Shown: positions 48,257 to 57,773, counted from the first letter of the stretch. The stretch: DNA of 64,000 nt from Pseudidiomarina piscicola (GCF_902806985.1 NZ_CADCXY010000007.1:1-64000); one strand, 5' to 3'. Notes: generated by a model not told the origin, from the letters alone. Numbers and translations: made by a program.

Positions 48257-48425
48257 ATTGTTACTCTCAAAAACTGTAAATTTTTAAATTAAACACAGAC
48301 CAGGCTATGAGTTAGAGCGTAACTAGGGTTACTAGCGAAATCATAACTACAAAGACCGAGCCAAAGCTTAAAGCTGTGTTTTTACCTGGAAGATAGGCGC
48401 ACCAGGTCGAGAAATTTAGTATTTT

Positions 48426-48755
48426 TTAAGAGTAGATTGGGGGCCGAAATAGCGAGAGAGAGTGCTTTTCTTTAATATTCGTATCTAAGAATGAGGAAGC
48501 GTTAAAAAGCAGCTTATCAATAGGCGGGACGGCGGATTGCTCAGAGTAAACGACAGTAATTGACGGACTGTAACAATGTCGCATCATTGAATCAGAGCAA
48601 CAGTTATCGGTAAGAGAGTGTGACACTTCGCAAGCTGCAAGATCGCAAACCTGCTCAGTAGAATCGTGCATACATGCCTTTTCCGTACTGGTAGTTTGTG
48701 AAAATGACATTGTTGTTACCGCTAATAGCAGTAGGGCAATGATTAAACGATACAT
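48426..48755 (-). CDS. Small exported Cys-rich protein with FRPPI ending
   Basis: A 109-residue protein with a signal peptide (1-20), several Cys/His (ACMHDSTEQVCDLAACEV, NCCSDSMMRHC) and the C-terminus LSLFRPPIYS. It clearly shares ancestry with the protein at 57353-57697: both have (N/S)CC(S/A)D-x3-RHC followed by a variable middle and K-x-LFRPPI. It heads the cus cluster as CzcI heads czc. An FNR-box-like site lies 45-58 bases upstream. Metal binding is inferred from composition. Confidence 0.68.
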   Translation of the reverse strand: MYRLIIALLLLAVTTMSFSQTTSTEKACMHDSTEQVCDLAACEVSHSLTDNCCSDSMMRHCYSPSITVVYSEQSAVPPIDKLLFNASSFLDTNIKEKHSLSLFRPPIYS

Positions 48756-48799
48756 GCGAAGCTTTATTGCAAAAACATGTTAAAATAATATCTCTTTGT

Positions 48800-48813
48800 C
48801 TGATAAAGATCAA
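48800..48813. promoter_or_regulatory. FNR-box-like site
   Basis: CTGATAAAGATCAA differs at one position from TTGAT-N4-ATCAA. It lies 45-58 bases upstream of the small exported-protein gene that leads the cus cluster, a distance close to that of the perfect site at 42272-42285 from its gene. Confidence 0.45.
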
Positions 48814-48963
48814 CCGATTAAAAGAAGTAGCCATAACTAGGTAATGAATCTAAGTGATAATACATGACGTCTCCCCCAAAAATAGGACCATGACATCGAT
48901 GAGATTTCCATTAAAATGACAGGCCCCCATTATTAGAACCACTCGAAGAATGAATTGAGCTGT

Positions 48964-49794
48964 TCAATTTTCAATGGATGCCACGAACTGCAAGGGTGGC
49001 AGGTTATTTAAAGCCCGATGAGGTCGACCCTTGTTATAGTCATCCCGCCAAGCTTCGATTTTTAATTTAGCATCGGTTAGCGATTCGAACCAGTGACAGT
49101 TAAGGCACTCATCCCGAAAACTGCCGTTTAGTGACTCGATCTAGGCATTATCTGTTGGCTTACCAGGACGCGAGAACGCTAGCGTTACCTTGTTGGTATA
49201 AGCCCAAAGGTCAGTCATTTGTCCTGCAAATTCGCTGCCATTATCGCAATGAATACGGTTTGGTGCGCCTCGTTCTCGACAAAGTCGCGTCAATGTTGCA
49301 ACCACATTCTCTGAGCGTAATTGAACGCCGATATCGGCTGCCAAACACTCTCGCGTATAGGTGTCGACAACTGTCAGAATACGAAACTTGTTCCCGGTAG
49401 AGAGCTGGTCGGCAACAAAGTCCATCGCCCATGCCTCATTCGGTCGTGTACTTGGTACATAGTCGCGTTTTCGATGTGCGCCACTGACGTTGCGCCGCGG
49501 CCGTTTGGGGCGTAACTGAAGTCCTTCTAGACAATACAGGCGATGAACGCGTTTCTTATTCACGTGAATACCTTCGCGTTTTAACATCACATGAATACGC
49601 TTGTAACCGTATCGCACGCGGGCTCTAGCTATCGCCACGATCTTCTGGCGGAGCGCCTCCTGAGGCTCCGAGCGAGGCTTATAACGGCAAGCCGTGCGAC
49701 TTAGTCCTGTTAACGCACATGCTCTTCGCTCACTGATGCGGTAGAGGCTGATTAAGTGGCGCACCGCCTTACGACGCTGCGGTACGCTTACCAC
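48964..49794 (-). pseudogene. IS3-family OrfB with amber stop
   Basis: The frame runs 277 codons from 49794 to a TGA at 48964-48966 except for a TAG at 49141-49143. The stop lies in DNA-x-IESLNGSFRDE, directly before the catalytic Glu of the DDE triad, so the truncated protein lacks it. The first two Asp motifs (AWAMDFVAD and HCDNGSEF) are intact. The region after the stop (SLTDAKLKIEAWRDDYN) is still recognisable, so the mutation is not ancient. Confidence 0.88.
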
Positions 49795-50054
49795 TTTCGG
49801 GTATTGAGATCTTGCAACATGACTTTATCAAGGGTTAGATCCGCAACAATCCGTTTGAGCTTCTCATTCTCTTCTCGTAGCTGCTTGAGTTCTCGAACTT
49901 GATCAGATTCAAGCCCAGCGTATTTCTTTTTCCAAGCATAGAAAGTGCCCTCGGCAATCCCCATTTTCCGAGCGATCTCGGCGATGGATAAGCCAGCTTC
50001 GTGCTGTTTTATAGCGGAAACGATCTGCTCGACTGAAAAACGTTTTGATTTCAT
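49788..50054 (-). CDS. IS3-family OrfA (of the inactivated copy)
   Basis: An 88-residue HTH/coiled-coil protein: SKRFSVEQIVSAIKQHEAGL then IAEIARKMGIAEGTFYAWKKK. It overlaps the start of OrfB by 7 bases, as in IS407-like elements that make OrfAB by frameshifting. Intact, but useless for transposition with the broken OrfB. Confidence 0.85.
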   Translation of the reverse strand: MKSKRFSVEQIVSAIKQHEAGLSIAEIARKMGIAEGTFYAWKKKYAGLESDQVRELKQLREENEKLKRIVADLTLDKVMLQDLNTRKW

Positions 50055-50286
50055 GACGTGGCCCTCGTAAGGTCTTTATCATGCCCAAATTCATCGTCCT
50101 TGTGGATCTTTTTCTTGGGGGACCGTCACTAGAAAAGCAATAAAAAAAGTTGTCCACTTTTTTTAAAATAAAAATAATTTTTCATTTTTAATGAATTTTT
50201 ACCCTCTTCTGATTATTGATGCTTTTAATCTTTTGCCGACTATAATGCGTACATGAATACATAACTTTTACGTAAGGAACTTGGCT

Positions 50287-51033
50287 ATGAGTCAGTCAAC
50301 TCAAAAAGCTACGCTTTACAGAATGTCAACGCCTGATCACCAGTGCCCTTTTGGGCTAAAAACCCGGCACTTACTTAAAGCCAATGGCTTCGAAGTAGAC
50401 GACAATCTGTTAGAGAGTCGTCAAAAAACCGACAAATTCAAGGAAAAGCACGACGTCGATACCACTCCACAAGTGTTTATTGGTGATAAACGTATCGGTG
50501 GGTACGAGGAGGTTCGAGCCTTTCTTGGAAAGCCTCTTCCTGACCCTGACGCAACCAGTTACCGGCCCGTTATTGCATTATTTATTATGACGGCACTCCT
50601 CTCTGTAGCCACGTCGTGGTTGTCTTTTGGTCGCGTATTTACCGTACAAACCATCGAGTGGTTCATCAGTTTCTCTATGGTGGTTCTGGCCTTGCTCAAA
50701 CTCCAGGACGTAGAGAAATTCTCTACCATGTTTCTCAATTACGATCTTCTCGCCAAAAAATGGGTGCCTTATGGCCGTATTTACCCCTACGCCGAAGGCT
50801 TGGCGGGTCTGTTAATGGCTGCGGAATTTGCTCACGTCATTTCCATCCCTATCGCGTTATTCATCGGCATCGTAGGCTCTATATCGGTGTTTAAAGCCGT
50901 TTATGTCGACAAACGCGAGCTAAAATGTGCCTGTGTCGGTGGCTCCAGTAATGTGCCGTTAGGCTTCATTTCGCTCACTGAAAACCTCATGATGGTCGCT
51001 ATGGCTGTCTGGATGTTTTTTAGAATGAACTAG
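50287..51033 (+). CDS. Glutaredoxin-MauE/DoxX-like membrane fusion protein
   Basis: A 248-residue protein. Residues about 8-80 form a glutaredoxin fold with a CPFG site in place of CPYC, so only one active-site Cys, and TTPQVFIGDKRIGGYEE, the cis-Pro and glutathione-binding part. Residues about 93-245 form four transmembrane helices of the MauE/DoxX type, with the Cys pair LKCACVGG in the last loop. It may shuttle thiol electrons across the membrane to copper-damaged or cysteine-rich periplasmic proteins. It is the only rightward gene of this cluster, next to the Cop operon. Start ATG 50287; an upstream GTG/TTG-type start adds two residues. Confidence 0.78.
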   Translation: MSQSTQKATLYRMSTPDHQCPFGLKTRHLLKANGFEVDDNLLESRQKTDKFKEKHDVDTTPQVFIGDKRIGGYEEVRAFLGKPLPDPDATSYRPVIALFIMTALLSVATSWLSFGRVFTVQTIEWFISFSMVVLALLKLQDVEKFSTMFLNYDLLAKKWVPYGRIYPYAEGLAGLLMAAEFAHVISIPIALFIGIVGSISVFKAVYVDKRELKCACVGGSSNVPLGFISLTENLMMVAMAVWMFFRMN

Positions 51034-51058
51034 AAAAAGAGCGCTATGCGCTCTTTTT
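51034..51058. terminator. Bidirectional terminator
   Basis: AAAAAGAGCGC and GCGCTCTTTTT form a perfect 11-bp stem with a 3-base loop, giving a T-run on both strands. It lies between the convergent glutaredoxin-fusion gene and the APC permease, just one base from each stop. Confidence 0.9.
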
Positions 51059-51059
51059 C

Positions 51060-52370
51060 TTAACGCTTTTTACGTAAAAACAAAATCTCACCAGCGGCAA
51101 TCAATGCCATACCGATAAGAGACGCCCAAATCACCAGCGGATCGCTCGTCCATTTCACCCATATAAAAGCGACTAAAACGATGACGTCTAGCGTGATTGC
51201 GCTGACAAGTATGTAAATATTGGCATTCACCTTTTGCCTTAGATGCCGTAATACGCCCCAGTGGATCGCAATGTCCATCACGATATAAAAAATAGCGCCC
51301 AGTGACGCAATTCGACTCAAATCGAAGAATGCCGCTAAGATCATAGCCATAACAATGGTGTAAACCAGCGTATGCTTCTGAATGGAACCTGGCATGCCAA
51401 AATGACTGTGTGGAACAAGCTTCATATTGGTCAACATGGCTAACATTCTTGAAACGGCAAACGCGCTGGCAATCACTCCTGATACCGTTGCTACAATTGC
51501 AAAAGCGACCGTCACCCATAGTCCGGTCTCGCCATAGACGGGTCTGGCTGCTTCAGCAAGCGCGTAGTCTTTCGCTTTCACAATCTCATCTATGGACAGG
51601 CTCGAGCCAACCGCCAGAGTGACCAGAACGTATATTAACGCGCAGATAATCAGCGAAATAATAATGGCACGCCCGACATTTCTCTTAGGCTCAACAATTT
51701 CACCGCCACTATTGGTTATTGTTGTAAACCCTTTGTACGCAAGTATGCTTAAAGCAATCCCCGCTAAAATACCGCCACCCGTAGCTTCTTCTGGAATAGC
51801 CGATATCGATTCAAACTGAATGCCTGAGGCCCACAAACCACCAGCAGCTAAAATGACCAACCCTAAAGTCTTAACAAAGGCCATAAAAAACGAGAACGTT
51901 TGAATAAACTGATTACTCAAAATATTGATAAAAAATGCGAAGAGCAGCAACCCAACCGCCAACAACGGAATAAGCCACTGCGCTTCAAAAGAAATTAACT
52001 GGCTTGTATAGGACGCAAATGTGCGAGCGACTAGACTTTCATTAATGACCATAGAAAAGTACATCAAGAGTGCGAATATCGCCGTCACACTTCCTTTTCC
52101 ATAAGCTTTACTGAGGAACATCGCAATACCGCCCGCTGACGGATAGGCTTTCGCCAACTTAACGTAAGAGTAAGCGCTAAAGCCGGCAATGATACCGCCG
52201 CACACAAACGCCAGGACAAACCACTCTCTTGCCAGCTGAGCAACTTGTCCGGTCAGTGCAAAAATACCAGCGCCAATCATCACACCAGTCCCCAGCGACA
52301 CCGCCCCCCAAAGACTCAGGCTGCTTTTCTGATAATCCTGATGTCCGTGTTCATGATCGTGTTCTGCCAT
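51060..52370 (-). CDS. APC-superfamily permease with His-rich N-terminus
   Basis: A 436-residue inner-membrane transporter of the amino acid-polyamine-organocation superfamily with 12 predicted helices. The consensus start GAVSLGTGVMIGAGIFALTG (helix 1, unwound substrate site) is present. The N-terminal tail HDHEHGHQD is His-rich, unusual for an amino acid permease and suggestive of metal. It is the last gene of the leftward Cop cluster. Substrate unknown; amino acid or metal-chelate uptake is possible. Confidence 0.8.
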   Translation of the reverse strand: MAEHDHEHGHQDYQKSSLSLWGAVSLGTGVMIGAGIFALTGQVAQLAREWFVLAFVCGGIIAGFSAYSYVKLAKAYPSAGGIAMFLSKAYGKGSVTAIFALLMYFSMVINESLVARTFASYTSQLISFEAQWLIPLLAVGLLLFAFFINILSNQFIQTFSFFMAFVKTLGLVILAAGGLWASGIQFESISAIPEEATGGGILAGIALSILAYKGFTTITNSGGEIVEPKRNVGRAIIISLIICALIYVLVTLAVGSSLSIDEIVKAKDYALAEAARPVYGETGLWVTVAFAIVATVSGVIASAFAVSRMLAMLTNMKLVPHSHFGMPGSIQKHTLVYTIVMAMILAAFFDLSRIASLGAIFYIVMDIAIHWGVLRHLRQKVNANIYILVSAITLDVIVLVAFIWVKWTSDPLVIWASLIGMALIAAGEILFLRKKR

Positions 52371-52391
52371 AATCAGCTCCTGTGATTGAAC

Positions 52392-52826
52392 TCAGTTGGA
52401 CCAATGGATCCGGATAATTTTCCAGCCAGACTCAGTCGTATTTGATACGGTTACGGTTTCATTCATCGTTAAATCAACCTCACGCCCGTTATACTCCCCG
52501 GAAACGCTATACCGAGAAGTGATCACAGCAAGGCCATCGGCTTCTTGTACTGTCCTTTCAAGCAACTGTGAAGGAACCGCCTGGCTAAACTTAATATCTG
52601 ACTTAAGGTGATGAGCACTGTACTCGGCCAAGGATCGTTCAACACCACCACCTTCAAAGATAAACACATCATTGGAAAGCACATCTTTAACGACTTCCGT
52701 GTCACCTTCAGTTAAAGCAGTTCGAAATGCATCAAGCACAGCGGTCGGCTCAGATAGTTTTTCGGCGCTACTAGGCGCTGAAATAAAAAGCACCGAAACC
52801 ATAAAAACACTCATGAATAATTTCAT
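52392..52826 (-). CDS. Exported SnoaL/NTF2-like protein
   Basis: A 144-residue protein with a signal peptide (about 1-21) and an NTF2-like cone fold: DAFRTALTEGDTEVVKDVLSNDVFIFEGGG, then AEYSAHHLKSDIKF and the C-terminal strand SGWKIIRIHWSN. Related small exported proteins are found with copper operons. The His pair could bind metal but no function is known. It sits between the permease and copD. Confidence 0.72.
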   Translation of the reverse strand: MKLFMSVFMVSVLFISAPSSAEKLSEPTAVLDAFRTALTEGDTEVVKDVLSNDVFIFEGGGVERSLAEYSAHHLKSDIKFSQAVPSQLLERTVQEADGLAVITSRYSVSGEYNGREVDLTMNETVTVSNTTESGWKIIRIHWSN

Positions 52827-52843
52827 TCTTATTATTCCTTACA

Positions 52844-53692
52844 TTAACTAGGGGAAAACGCGCTGCTTAGCGCAGAGGCCAGGGTAAAAATAGTGACAGC
52901 CAATACCATTTCCGCCGTTATGGAGTTTTTGAGTCGCTTGGCGGCCGCGTTATCATTTAATTGCGGTACGAACTTTAATTTATGCAATGCGGCAACAAGG
53001 AGAATCAGCGCCACAAACACAAGTTTCGCTAGTAGTACCGTGTCATACGACGTAAGCGGCAGCTCTGGCATCCATCGCCCTGTTGCACTACGATACATAA
53101 CCAAGCCCGCAATAAGGAGTATTGGAACCGCTGCAGACATATGCACACCAAAACGCTCCATAATGGCTTTCGCTTTAGCAAGCGGTACCGACGTTGCCAG
53201 CTTTCGCAATGAGTTAAGACTGCCGAACCAAACCCAAGCGACTAACAAGTGTGTTAAAAGCGCTAGCTTTCCCCACCAGACGGCGTCACTGCCGTGACCA
53301 ATACTAAAAAAGCTCCATCCCATGAGTCCAATGGCGACAACATATAGCACCCACTTTATACGTTTTAGCTTAACAACGGAGTAAACAATCCAAGCAATAG
53401 CAACCGCTATCTGAAGTTGCATGAACAACCCAACAGGGCCGGTCCATATAAACTGCATGTAGGTCGTGTCAATCATGCCGGCAAAGCCTTCAGCAGCAAA
53501 ACTACCGACTTTCAGAAAAAAATACAGAAGGCTTGCCAGTAATAGAAGCAACGCAACAAGGCTATTCTTTCGTTCAGACTGCTTTTTTAAACCGGACAAA
53601 TAAACGATATAAGGCGAGGCGGTCATCACCGCGTTAAGCCAGAATATAAAGGCCAACGTTAAAACGCTGGCCACACTCCAAAGGGTCATCAT
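52844..53692 (-). CDS. copD: Copper resistance membrane protein CopD
   Basis: An inner-membrane protein of the CopD/PcoD family, 282 residues, eight predicted transmembrane helices, thought to move copper together with CopC. Its start overlaps the copC stop by 4 bases (ATGA), so translation is coupled. Family-like segments are the FIGHGSDAVWWGKLALLTH region and MERFGVHMSAAVPILLIAGLVM with membrane His/Met. Confidence 0.88.
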   Translation of the reverse strand: MMTLWSVASVLTLAFIFWLNAVMTASPYIVYLSGLKKQSERKNSLVALLLLLASLLYFFLKVGSFAAEGFAGMIDTTYMQFIWTGPVGLFMQLQIAVAIAWIVYSVVKLKRIKWVLYVVAIGLMGWSFFSIGHGSDAVWWGKLALLTHLLVAWVWFGSLNSLRKLATSVPLAKAKAIMERFGVHMSAAVPILLIAGLVMYRSATGRWMPELPLTSYDTVLLAKLVFVALILLVAALHKLKFVPQLNDNAAAKRLKNSITAEMVLAVTIFTLASALSSAFSPS

Positions 53693-54039
53693 TTCACCTC
53701 AAAGCTAAAATCACCCGATATTTTATGACTGTCCCCACCCATTGCCGTCCAATAAACCGTATAACCACCTGACGCCAAATTGTTTTTAACAGCAATTTCG
53801 TACGCTGCTTTGGGAGTCATGCTCATCGAAAAGTCCAGCGGATGCATTTTACCGTCATCTGAGTGCAGCATAATTTTAGCCAGACGAACATCACCGGAAA
53901 AATTCATCGTAATTTCCGTTGGTGACTCGGACAAAGTCGCACCGTCCTCCGGGCTACTGGATGTTAGGCCGACGTGAGCGCTGGCCCATGCACTAAAAAA
54001 TAACGTGGTACCGAAGGCTAACTTAAGTATGTTTTTCAT
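53689..54039 (-). CDS. copC: Periplasmic copper-binding protein CopC
   Basis: A 116-residue periplasmic copper carrier. The signal peptide ends at SAWASA, leaving His as the first mature residue (HVGLTSSSP), the N-terminal ligand of the Cu(II) site typical of CopC. The other expected ligands are in GGDSHKISGD. The Ig-like beta-sandwich spans the rest. The in-frame ATG at 54075 is in the copB 3' end and is not used. Operon: copA-copB-copC-copD. Confidence 0.92.
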   Translation of the reverse strand: MKNILKLAFGTTLFFSAWASAHVGLTSSSPEDGATLSESPTEITMNFSGDVRLAKIMLHSDDGKMHPLDFSMSMTPKAAYEIAVKNNLASGGYTVYWTAMGGDSHKISGDFSFEVK

Positions 54040-54065
54040 GTTGTTTCCTCTTTGTTTATTATCAA

Positions 54066-54809
54066 TTAAAACCAAACTCTGGCCCCAAGGACCACGCCTG
54101 TTTCTGTGGTGTCCTCACCCATTCGTTTCATTTCATCTGCCGTGTTGCCTAACGCGCCGTTCCAATAAACACCAATGTAGGGTGCAAACTCACGACTGAT
54201 TTCGTGACGATAACGCAACCCCACACGCAAGTTGCTCAAGCCACTTTGCCGTTCATATTTGTCTGAATCTGTTAGGTTAGCTGTTAACTCAATACGAGGC
54301 TGCAAGTACGATGTTTGCGTTAACTGCCACTCATATTCAGTTTCGCTGACAAACTGGACATCACCTTCTTCGTTCACCATCAACGAGTTGTCCATTTCAA
54401 ACCAATACGGAGCCAGCCCCATGAAGCTAACAACGGCATAATTTTCCATAGAGGCATCGGACGATAAGGAGCCTCGCGTACCAACACCGGCCTGAAACGA
54501 CCAAAACGGAGACATCAGGTAGCCGTATAACAACTCAGCACTTTCCAAGTCAGTGGGCTCTCCGTCATCTTGAACGTTTTCACCTTCACTTTTGAAGACA
54601 ACCCGGTGATAATCGCCGCCATACCAAGCCATCATGTCCCAGACAGCAAGGCTCTCCTCCTCATTGGTTCGCGTTAACTCCAACCGATCGAACAGCACTT
54701 GCCCGGTGTAATATTCTTTGACGGGCTCGGGCCAGTCCTCTTCCGCATGTCCCGCAACAGCGAATCCTGGCAGCAGCGCCGCACTCATTAATAATGATTT
54801 ACCGTACAT
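54066..54809 (-). CDS. copB: Outer membrane copper resistance protein CopB
   Basis: A 247-residue outer-membrane beta-barrel of the CopB/PcoB family, with a signal peptide ending near GHA and alternating strands (VLFDRLELTRTNEE, MMAWYGGDYHRVVFKSEGE, LSNLRVGLRYRHEIS, FAPYIGVYW). It lacks the Met/His-rich N-terminal extension of classical CopB, so it is shorter than the usual 300 or more. The terminal Phe (GARVWF) matches the outer-membrane insertion signal recognised by BAM. Confidence 0.88.
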   Translation of the reverse strand: MYGKSLLMSAALLPGFAVAGHAEEDWPEPVKEYYTGQVLFDRLELTRTNEEESLAVWDMMAWYGGDYHRVVFKSEGENVQDDGEPTDLESAELLYGYLMSPFWSFQAGVGTRGSLSSDASMENYAVVSFMGLAPYWFEMDNSLMVNEEGDVQFVSETEYEWQLTQTSYLQPRIELTANLTDSDKYERQSGLSNLRVGLRYRHEISREFAPYIGVYWNGALGNTADEMKRMGEDTTETGVVLGARVWF

Positions 54810-54820
54810 AATCGTCCTCC

Positions 54821-56584
54821 TTATGCGACATTGACCACACGGAACATACCCGCTTTCATGTGATACAACAGATGACAGTGGAAGGCCCAGCTCCCCGGCG
54901 CGTCCGCCGTTATTAATAACGACACCTTTTCACTGGGTTTGAGGCTAATCGTGTGCTTACGAGGACGGGGGTACTGTCCGTTTTCAAGTTCCATCCACAT
55001 ACCGTGTAAGTGTATGGGGTGATCCATCATCGTATCGTTTACCATCACCAACCTCAGTCGTTCTCCATGATGAAACTGAACTGGGCCATCCACCTCGGTA
55101 AACTTCTTCCCGTCGAAAGACCACATGTAACGCTCCATATTACCCGTTAAGTGCAGCTCTATCTGTCGCTCAGGCTCTCGCGTATCCGGCCATTCATGCG
55201 CGCCGATCAAGTCGGTATACACCAACACTTTATGATCAACGTCTTCCAATCCAATCCCGGGTTCATGCAAACGGCTTATCGGATTAGTAGCAATCATAGC
55301 CGCCCCGGCGCCATGTCCGGATTCACGGTGTTTGATTTTAATGTTTTCGACCGGGAGCTCTTTTTTGTGTGTCATTTTATGCGTCATATGGCTGTTATTG
55401 CCGCCCATATGCTTCATATTCATGCTATTGCCTTTCATATCACCAGACATTGCCATCGCTCCCATGCCCATAGCGGCCATGCCTCGCTCAGGAGCTTGCC
55501 GTAGTTCAGGCACTTCAGCCTCAAGACCAAGTTCTGGCGTTAATGTTCCTCTGACATAACCACTTCGATCAAAGCTCTCAGCATAAATAGTGTAAGGCTT
55601 GTTTTGCTTAGGCTGGACAATTACATCGTAGGTTTCCGCCACACCAATGCGGAACTCGTCAACTGGCACTGGCTTCACAGGCTGCCCGTCAGCGGCCACA
55701 ACCGTCATCTCCAATCCAGGGATTCTCACGTCGAAGAAACTCATTGCCGAACCGTTAATGATACGAAGGCGTACTTTTTCACCAGGCTTAAACAATGCTG
55801 ACCAGTTCATTGCTGAATCGCGACCATTCATCAGGTAGGTATAAGTACTGCCCGTCACATCCGCAATATCACGGGGGCTCATTCGCATTTGCCCCCACAT
55901 TTCTCGTTGCTTCCAGGTTTTCTCTAACCCTTGCTGTCGCACGTCCTCGAAGGTCTCAAATATCGTACGTTTTTGATAGTTATAGTACCCCTCCGCAACT
56001 TTCAAGTTACGAAACACGGTATCCGGATCTTCGAATGTCCAGTCGCTGAGAATAATGGTATGTTCTCGATCAGCACCAATGTCTCCGTCTTTGGGTTCAA
56101 TCACTAACGGCCCCAGGTGTCCCAGTTGCTCCTGCAAACCGGAATGGCTGTGATACCAATAAGTTCCGTTTTGCTCGACATCGTAGCGGTACTTGAACGT
56201 TCGTCCTGGCTTTATCCCTTCGAAAGATACGCCTGGCACACCATCCATGTTCTCGGGCAATATAATTCCGTGCCAGTGAATTGATGTGTCTTCCGACAAC
56301 CGGTTAGTCACGTTTAACTTTGCTCGCTGCCCTTCTTTTAAACGAATCAAAGGGCCCGGCATTTGGCCATTGATGGTTATTGGTGTTCCTACTTTATTTC
56401 CCACGAGCAGTGGGGACTTTGCAATGGTGAGATCAATCTCATCGTTTGTCAGGATCTGATCTTTAAAACTGCGTCCCTGAGGAGCAGCCCAAGTTGGGGC
56501 TACTTTGGCGATTGCTAAAGCAGACGCCACAGTGAATGCAGATTTAATAAACTTTCGACGCCCTTTGTTAAACTCATTGCTCAT
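54821..56584 (-). CDS. copA: Multicopper oxidase CopA (Tat exported)
   Basis: A periplasmic oxidase of 587 residues, CopA/PcoA family, which oxidises Cu(I) and sequesters copper. The N-terminus has a twin-arginine signal ([10 protein letters not shown]). Copper motifs are all present: [27 protein letters not shown] and [12 protein letters not shown] (type 1 and trinuclear sites). A Met-rich insert around 365-400 ([10 protein letters not shown] and MNMKHMGG) is the Cu(I)-binding loop of this subgroup. Its start overlaps tatA by 11 bases, linking the oxidase to its export machinery. Confidence 0.95.
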   Translation of the reverse strand: MSNEFNKGRRKFIKSAFTVASALAIAKVAPTWAAPQGRSFKDQILTNDEIDLTIAKSPLLVGNKVGTPITINGQMPGPLIRLKEGQRAKLNVTNRLSEDTSIHWHGIILPENMDGVPGVSFEGIKPGRTFKYRYDVEQNGTYWYHSHSGLQEQLGHLGPLVIEPKDGDIGADREHTIILSDWTFEDPDTVFRNLKVAEGYYNYQKRTIFETFEDVRQQGLEKTWKQREMWGQMRMSPRDIADVTGSTYTYLMNGRDSAMNWSALFKPGEKVRLRIINGSAMSFFDVRIPGLEMTVVAADGQPVKPVPVDEFRIGVAETYDVIVQPKQNKPYTIYAESFDRSGYVRGTLTPELGLEAEVPELRQAPERGMAAMGMGAMAMSGDMKGNSMNMKHMGGNNSHMTHKMTHKKELPVENIKIKHRESGHGAGAAMIATNPISRLHEPGIGLEDVDHKVLVYTDLIGAHEWPDTREPERQIELHLTGNMERYMWSFDGKKFTEVDGPVQFHHGERLRLVMVNDTMMDHPIHLHGMWMELENGQYPRPRKHTISLKPSEKVSLLITADAPGSWAFHCHLLYHMKAGMFRVVNVA

Positions 56585-56792
56585 TATGACGCTCCTCTTT
56601 TGAGGTTAAATTTTGATGACGTTGAATGTCCTTTTCCCTATCAGACGGTTCATCAGTGATCGATGATTTAAACCCTTTTATCGCACTACCAAGATCGGAT
56701 CCCAGGGTTCGTAGCTTTTTGCTACCAAAAAGAAGAATGACAATAACCAGTAAAACTCCTAACTGAACCATACTCATGCCGCCAAATCCCAT
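56574..56792 (-). CDS. tatA: TatA-family Tat translocase subunit, operon-encoded
   Basis: A 72-residue protein with one N-terminal transmembrane helix ([20 protein letters not shown]) and an amphipathic helix ([16 protein letters not shown]) followed by a charged tail, exactly the TatA plan. It lies upstream of and overlaps the multicopper oxidase gene, which carries a Tat signal. A chromosomal tatABC is presumably elsewhere, so this would be an extra, cargo-specific subunit working with host TatBC. Only TatA is encoded here. Confidence 0.88.
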   Translation of the reverse strand: MGFGGMSMVQLGVLLVIVILLFGSKKLRTLGSDLGSAIKGFKSSITDEPSDREKDIQRHQNLTSKEERHNEQ

Positions 56793-56794
56793 AG

Positions 56795-57286
56795 CTAAAG
56801 CCCTCCATTTGAGAGTGCTTGCTGCTGCTCTAAACTTGCTATCTGCTGATAAGGTGTAATTGAACCGTCCTTTTTGATTTCATAGACCGTATACGGTTGA
56901 AACCGAGTACCCATTTCCATACCAACAGACCCTACCGGCATGCCAGGAACAGTTAATCCAATGCCATTTTCTGACTTTTTCCCAGCTAAATAATGAGAAA
57001 CCAATGTAGGAGGAACGTGCCCCTCAAAGACATAGCCATTACTAGAAATAGCGGTATGACAGGATTGGACCTCGGCACTAATACCGGAGTCACGTTTTCG
57101 TTGGGTCAGGTTGTTCGGATGTTGTACGGACACACTAAAGCTATCGGGTAAAGCTTGTAACCACTTTTCACAGCAACCGCAGTTGGGATCTTTTAGAACG
57201 GTTAGTTGCTGCTCTTCTACATCGGTTGCAGATACAGACACGGAAAACAGCATCGCCAAAACAGCGATATTGCGTTTGATAGACAT
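56795..57286 (-). CDS. DUF411 metal-binding protein
   Basis: A 163-residue exported protein with a signal peptide (1-19) and a thioredoxin-like DUF411 domain. The Cys cluster CGCCEKWL, a further Cys-His pair (SCHTAI) and a C-terminal Met-rich stretch ([12 protein letters not shown]) make a likely copper site. DUF411 proteins accompany Cop and Cus loci widely. It ends 2 bases before tatA, so it is part of the same operon and probably its first gene. Confidence 0.88.
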   Translation of the reverse strand: MSIKRNIAVLAMLFSVSVSATDVEEQQLTVLKDPNCGCCEKWLQALPDSFSVSVQHPNNLTQRKRDSGISAEVQSCHTAISSNGYVFEGHVPPTLVSHYLAGKKSENGIGLTVPGMPVGSVGMEMGTRFQPYTVYEIKKDGSITPYQQIASLEQQQALSNGGL

Positions 57287-57352
57287 AATTATTCACCGAC
57301 AAATAAGTTTTAAAGGAACACGCCGAGCGTGTGCTAAATTTTTAGTAACTTA

Positions 57353-57697
57353 TTAAGTGATAATTATTGGGGGGCGGAATAAATTAGGCGCGTGTTTAGC
57401 ACGAATAGAGGTGTCAACGGGTGCGTCGACTTTAGTAGAGAAGTTAACTGCAGCAGCATTAACCGAGGGAGACTGTCCGACAAACAAAACTGAGCCACCG
57501 GAGCAATGTCGAATGGTCGTGTCAGCACAGCACGAGTTGTGCTTTTGCTCTTCATGCTCACAATCGCTTGCGTCTGCTTCCTGCATCATGCTGTGCTGCA
57601 TCTGCCCGTCATCATGGCAAGCGTGAGCGTCTGCCGTTTGCGAAAACGACATCGACACTAATATCACTGCCATTACTAACAGAATTCGAATCTGCAC
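57353..57697 (-). CDS. Small exported Cys/His-rich protein with FRPPI ending
   Basis: A protein of about 114 residues leading the Cop operon. A hydrophobic signal segment (RILLVMAVILVSMSFSQ) is followed by HACHDDGQMQHSMM, DCEHEEQKHNSCC and the C-terminus NLFRPPIIIT. It is a paralogue of 48426-48755. An ATG at 57754 is possible, but GTG at 57697 with AGCAGG six bases upstream gives a normal signal peptide, whereas the ATG adds 19 unlikely residues. The intergenic distance to DUF411 is 66 bases. Confidence 0.6.
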   Translation of the reverse strand: MQIRILLVMAVILVSMSFSQTADAHACHDDGQMQHSMMQEADASDCEHEEQKHNSCCADTTIRHCSGGSVLFVGQSPSVNAAAVNFSTKVDAPVDTSIRAKHAPNLFRPPIIIT

Positions 57698-57773
57698 GAG
57701 CACCCTGCTTTTTTGCAATTTAATAAATTTCAGTTTAACGTCATTTAAACGCATGTCAAATAAGGAGCAGATA

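Larger units (their letters stand above)
48865..50128 (-). mobile_element. IS3-family insertion sequence with inactivated transposase
   Basis: About 1264 bp. The ends read TGACGTCTCCCCCAAAAAT on the left and, as complement, TGACGGTCCCCCAAGAAAA on the right, imperfect inverted repeats. OrfA and OrfB resemble the IS407-like subgroup of IS3. OrfB has an amber stop. No clear target duplication is visible at these ends, so the boundaries may be off by a few bases or the flanks have diverged. Confidence 0.8.
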
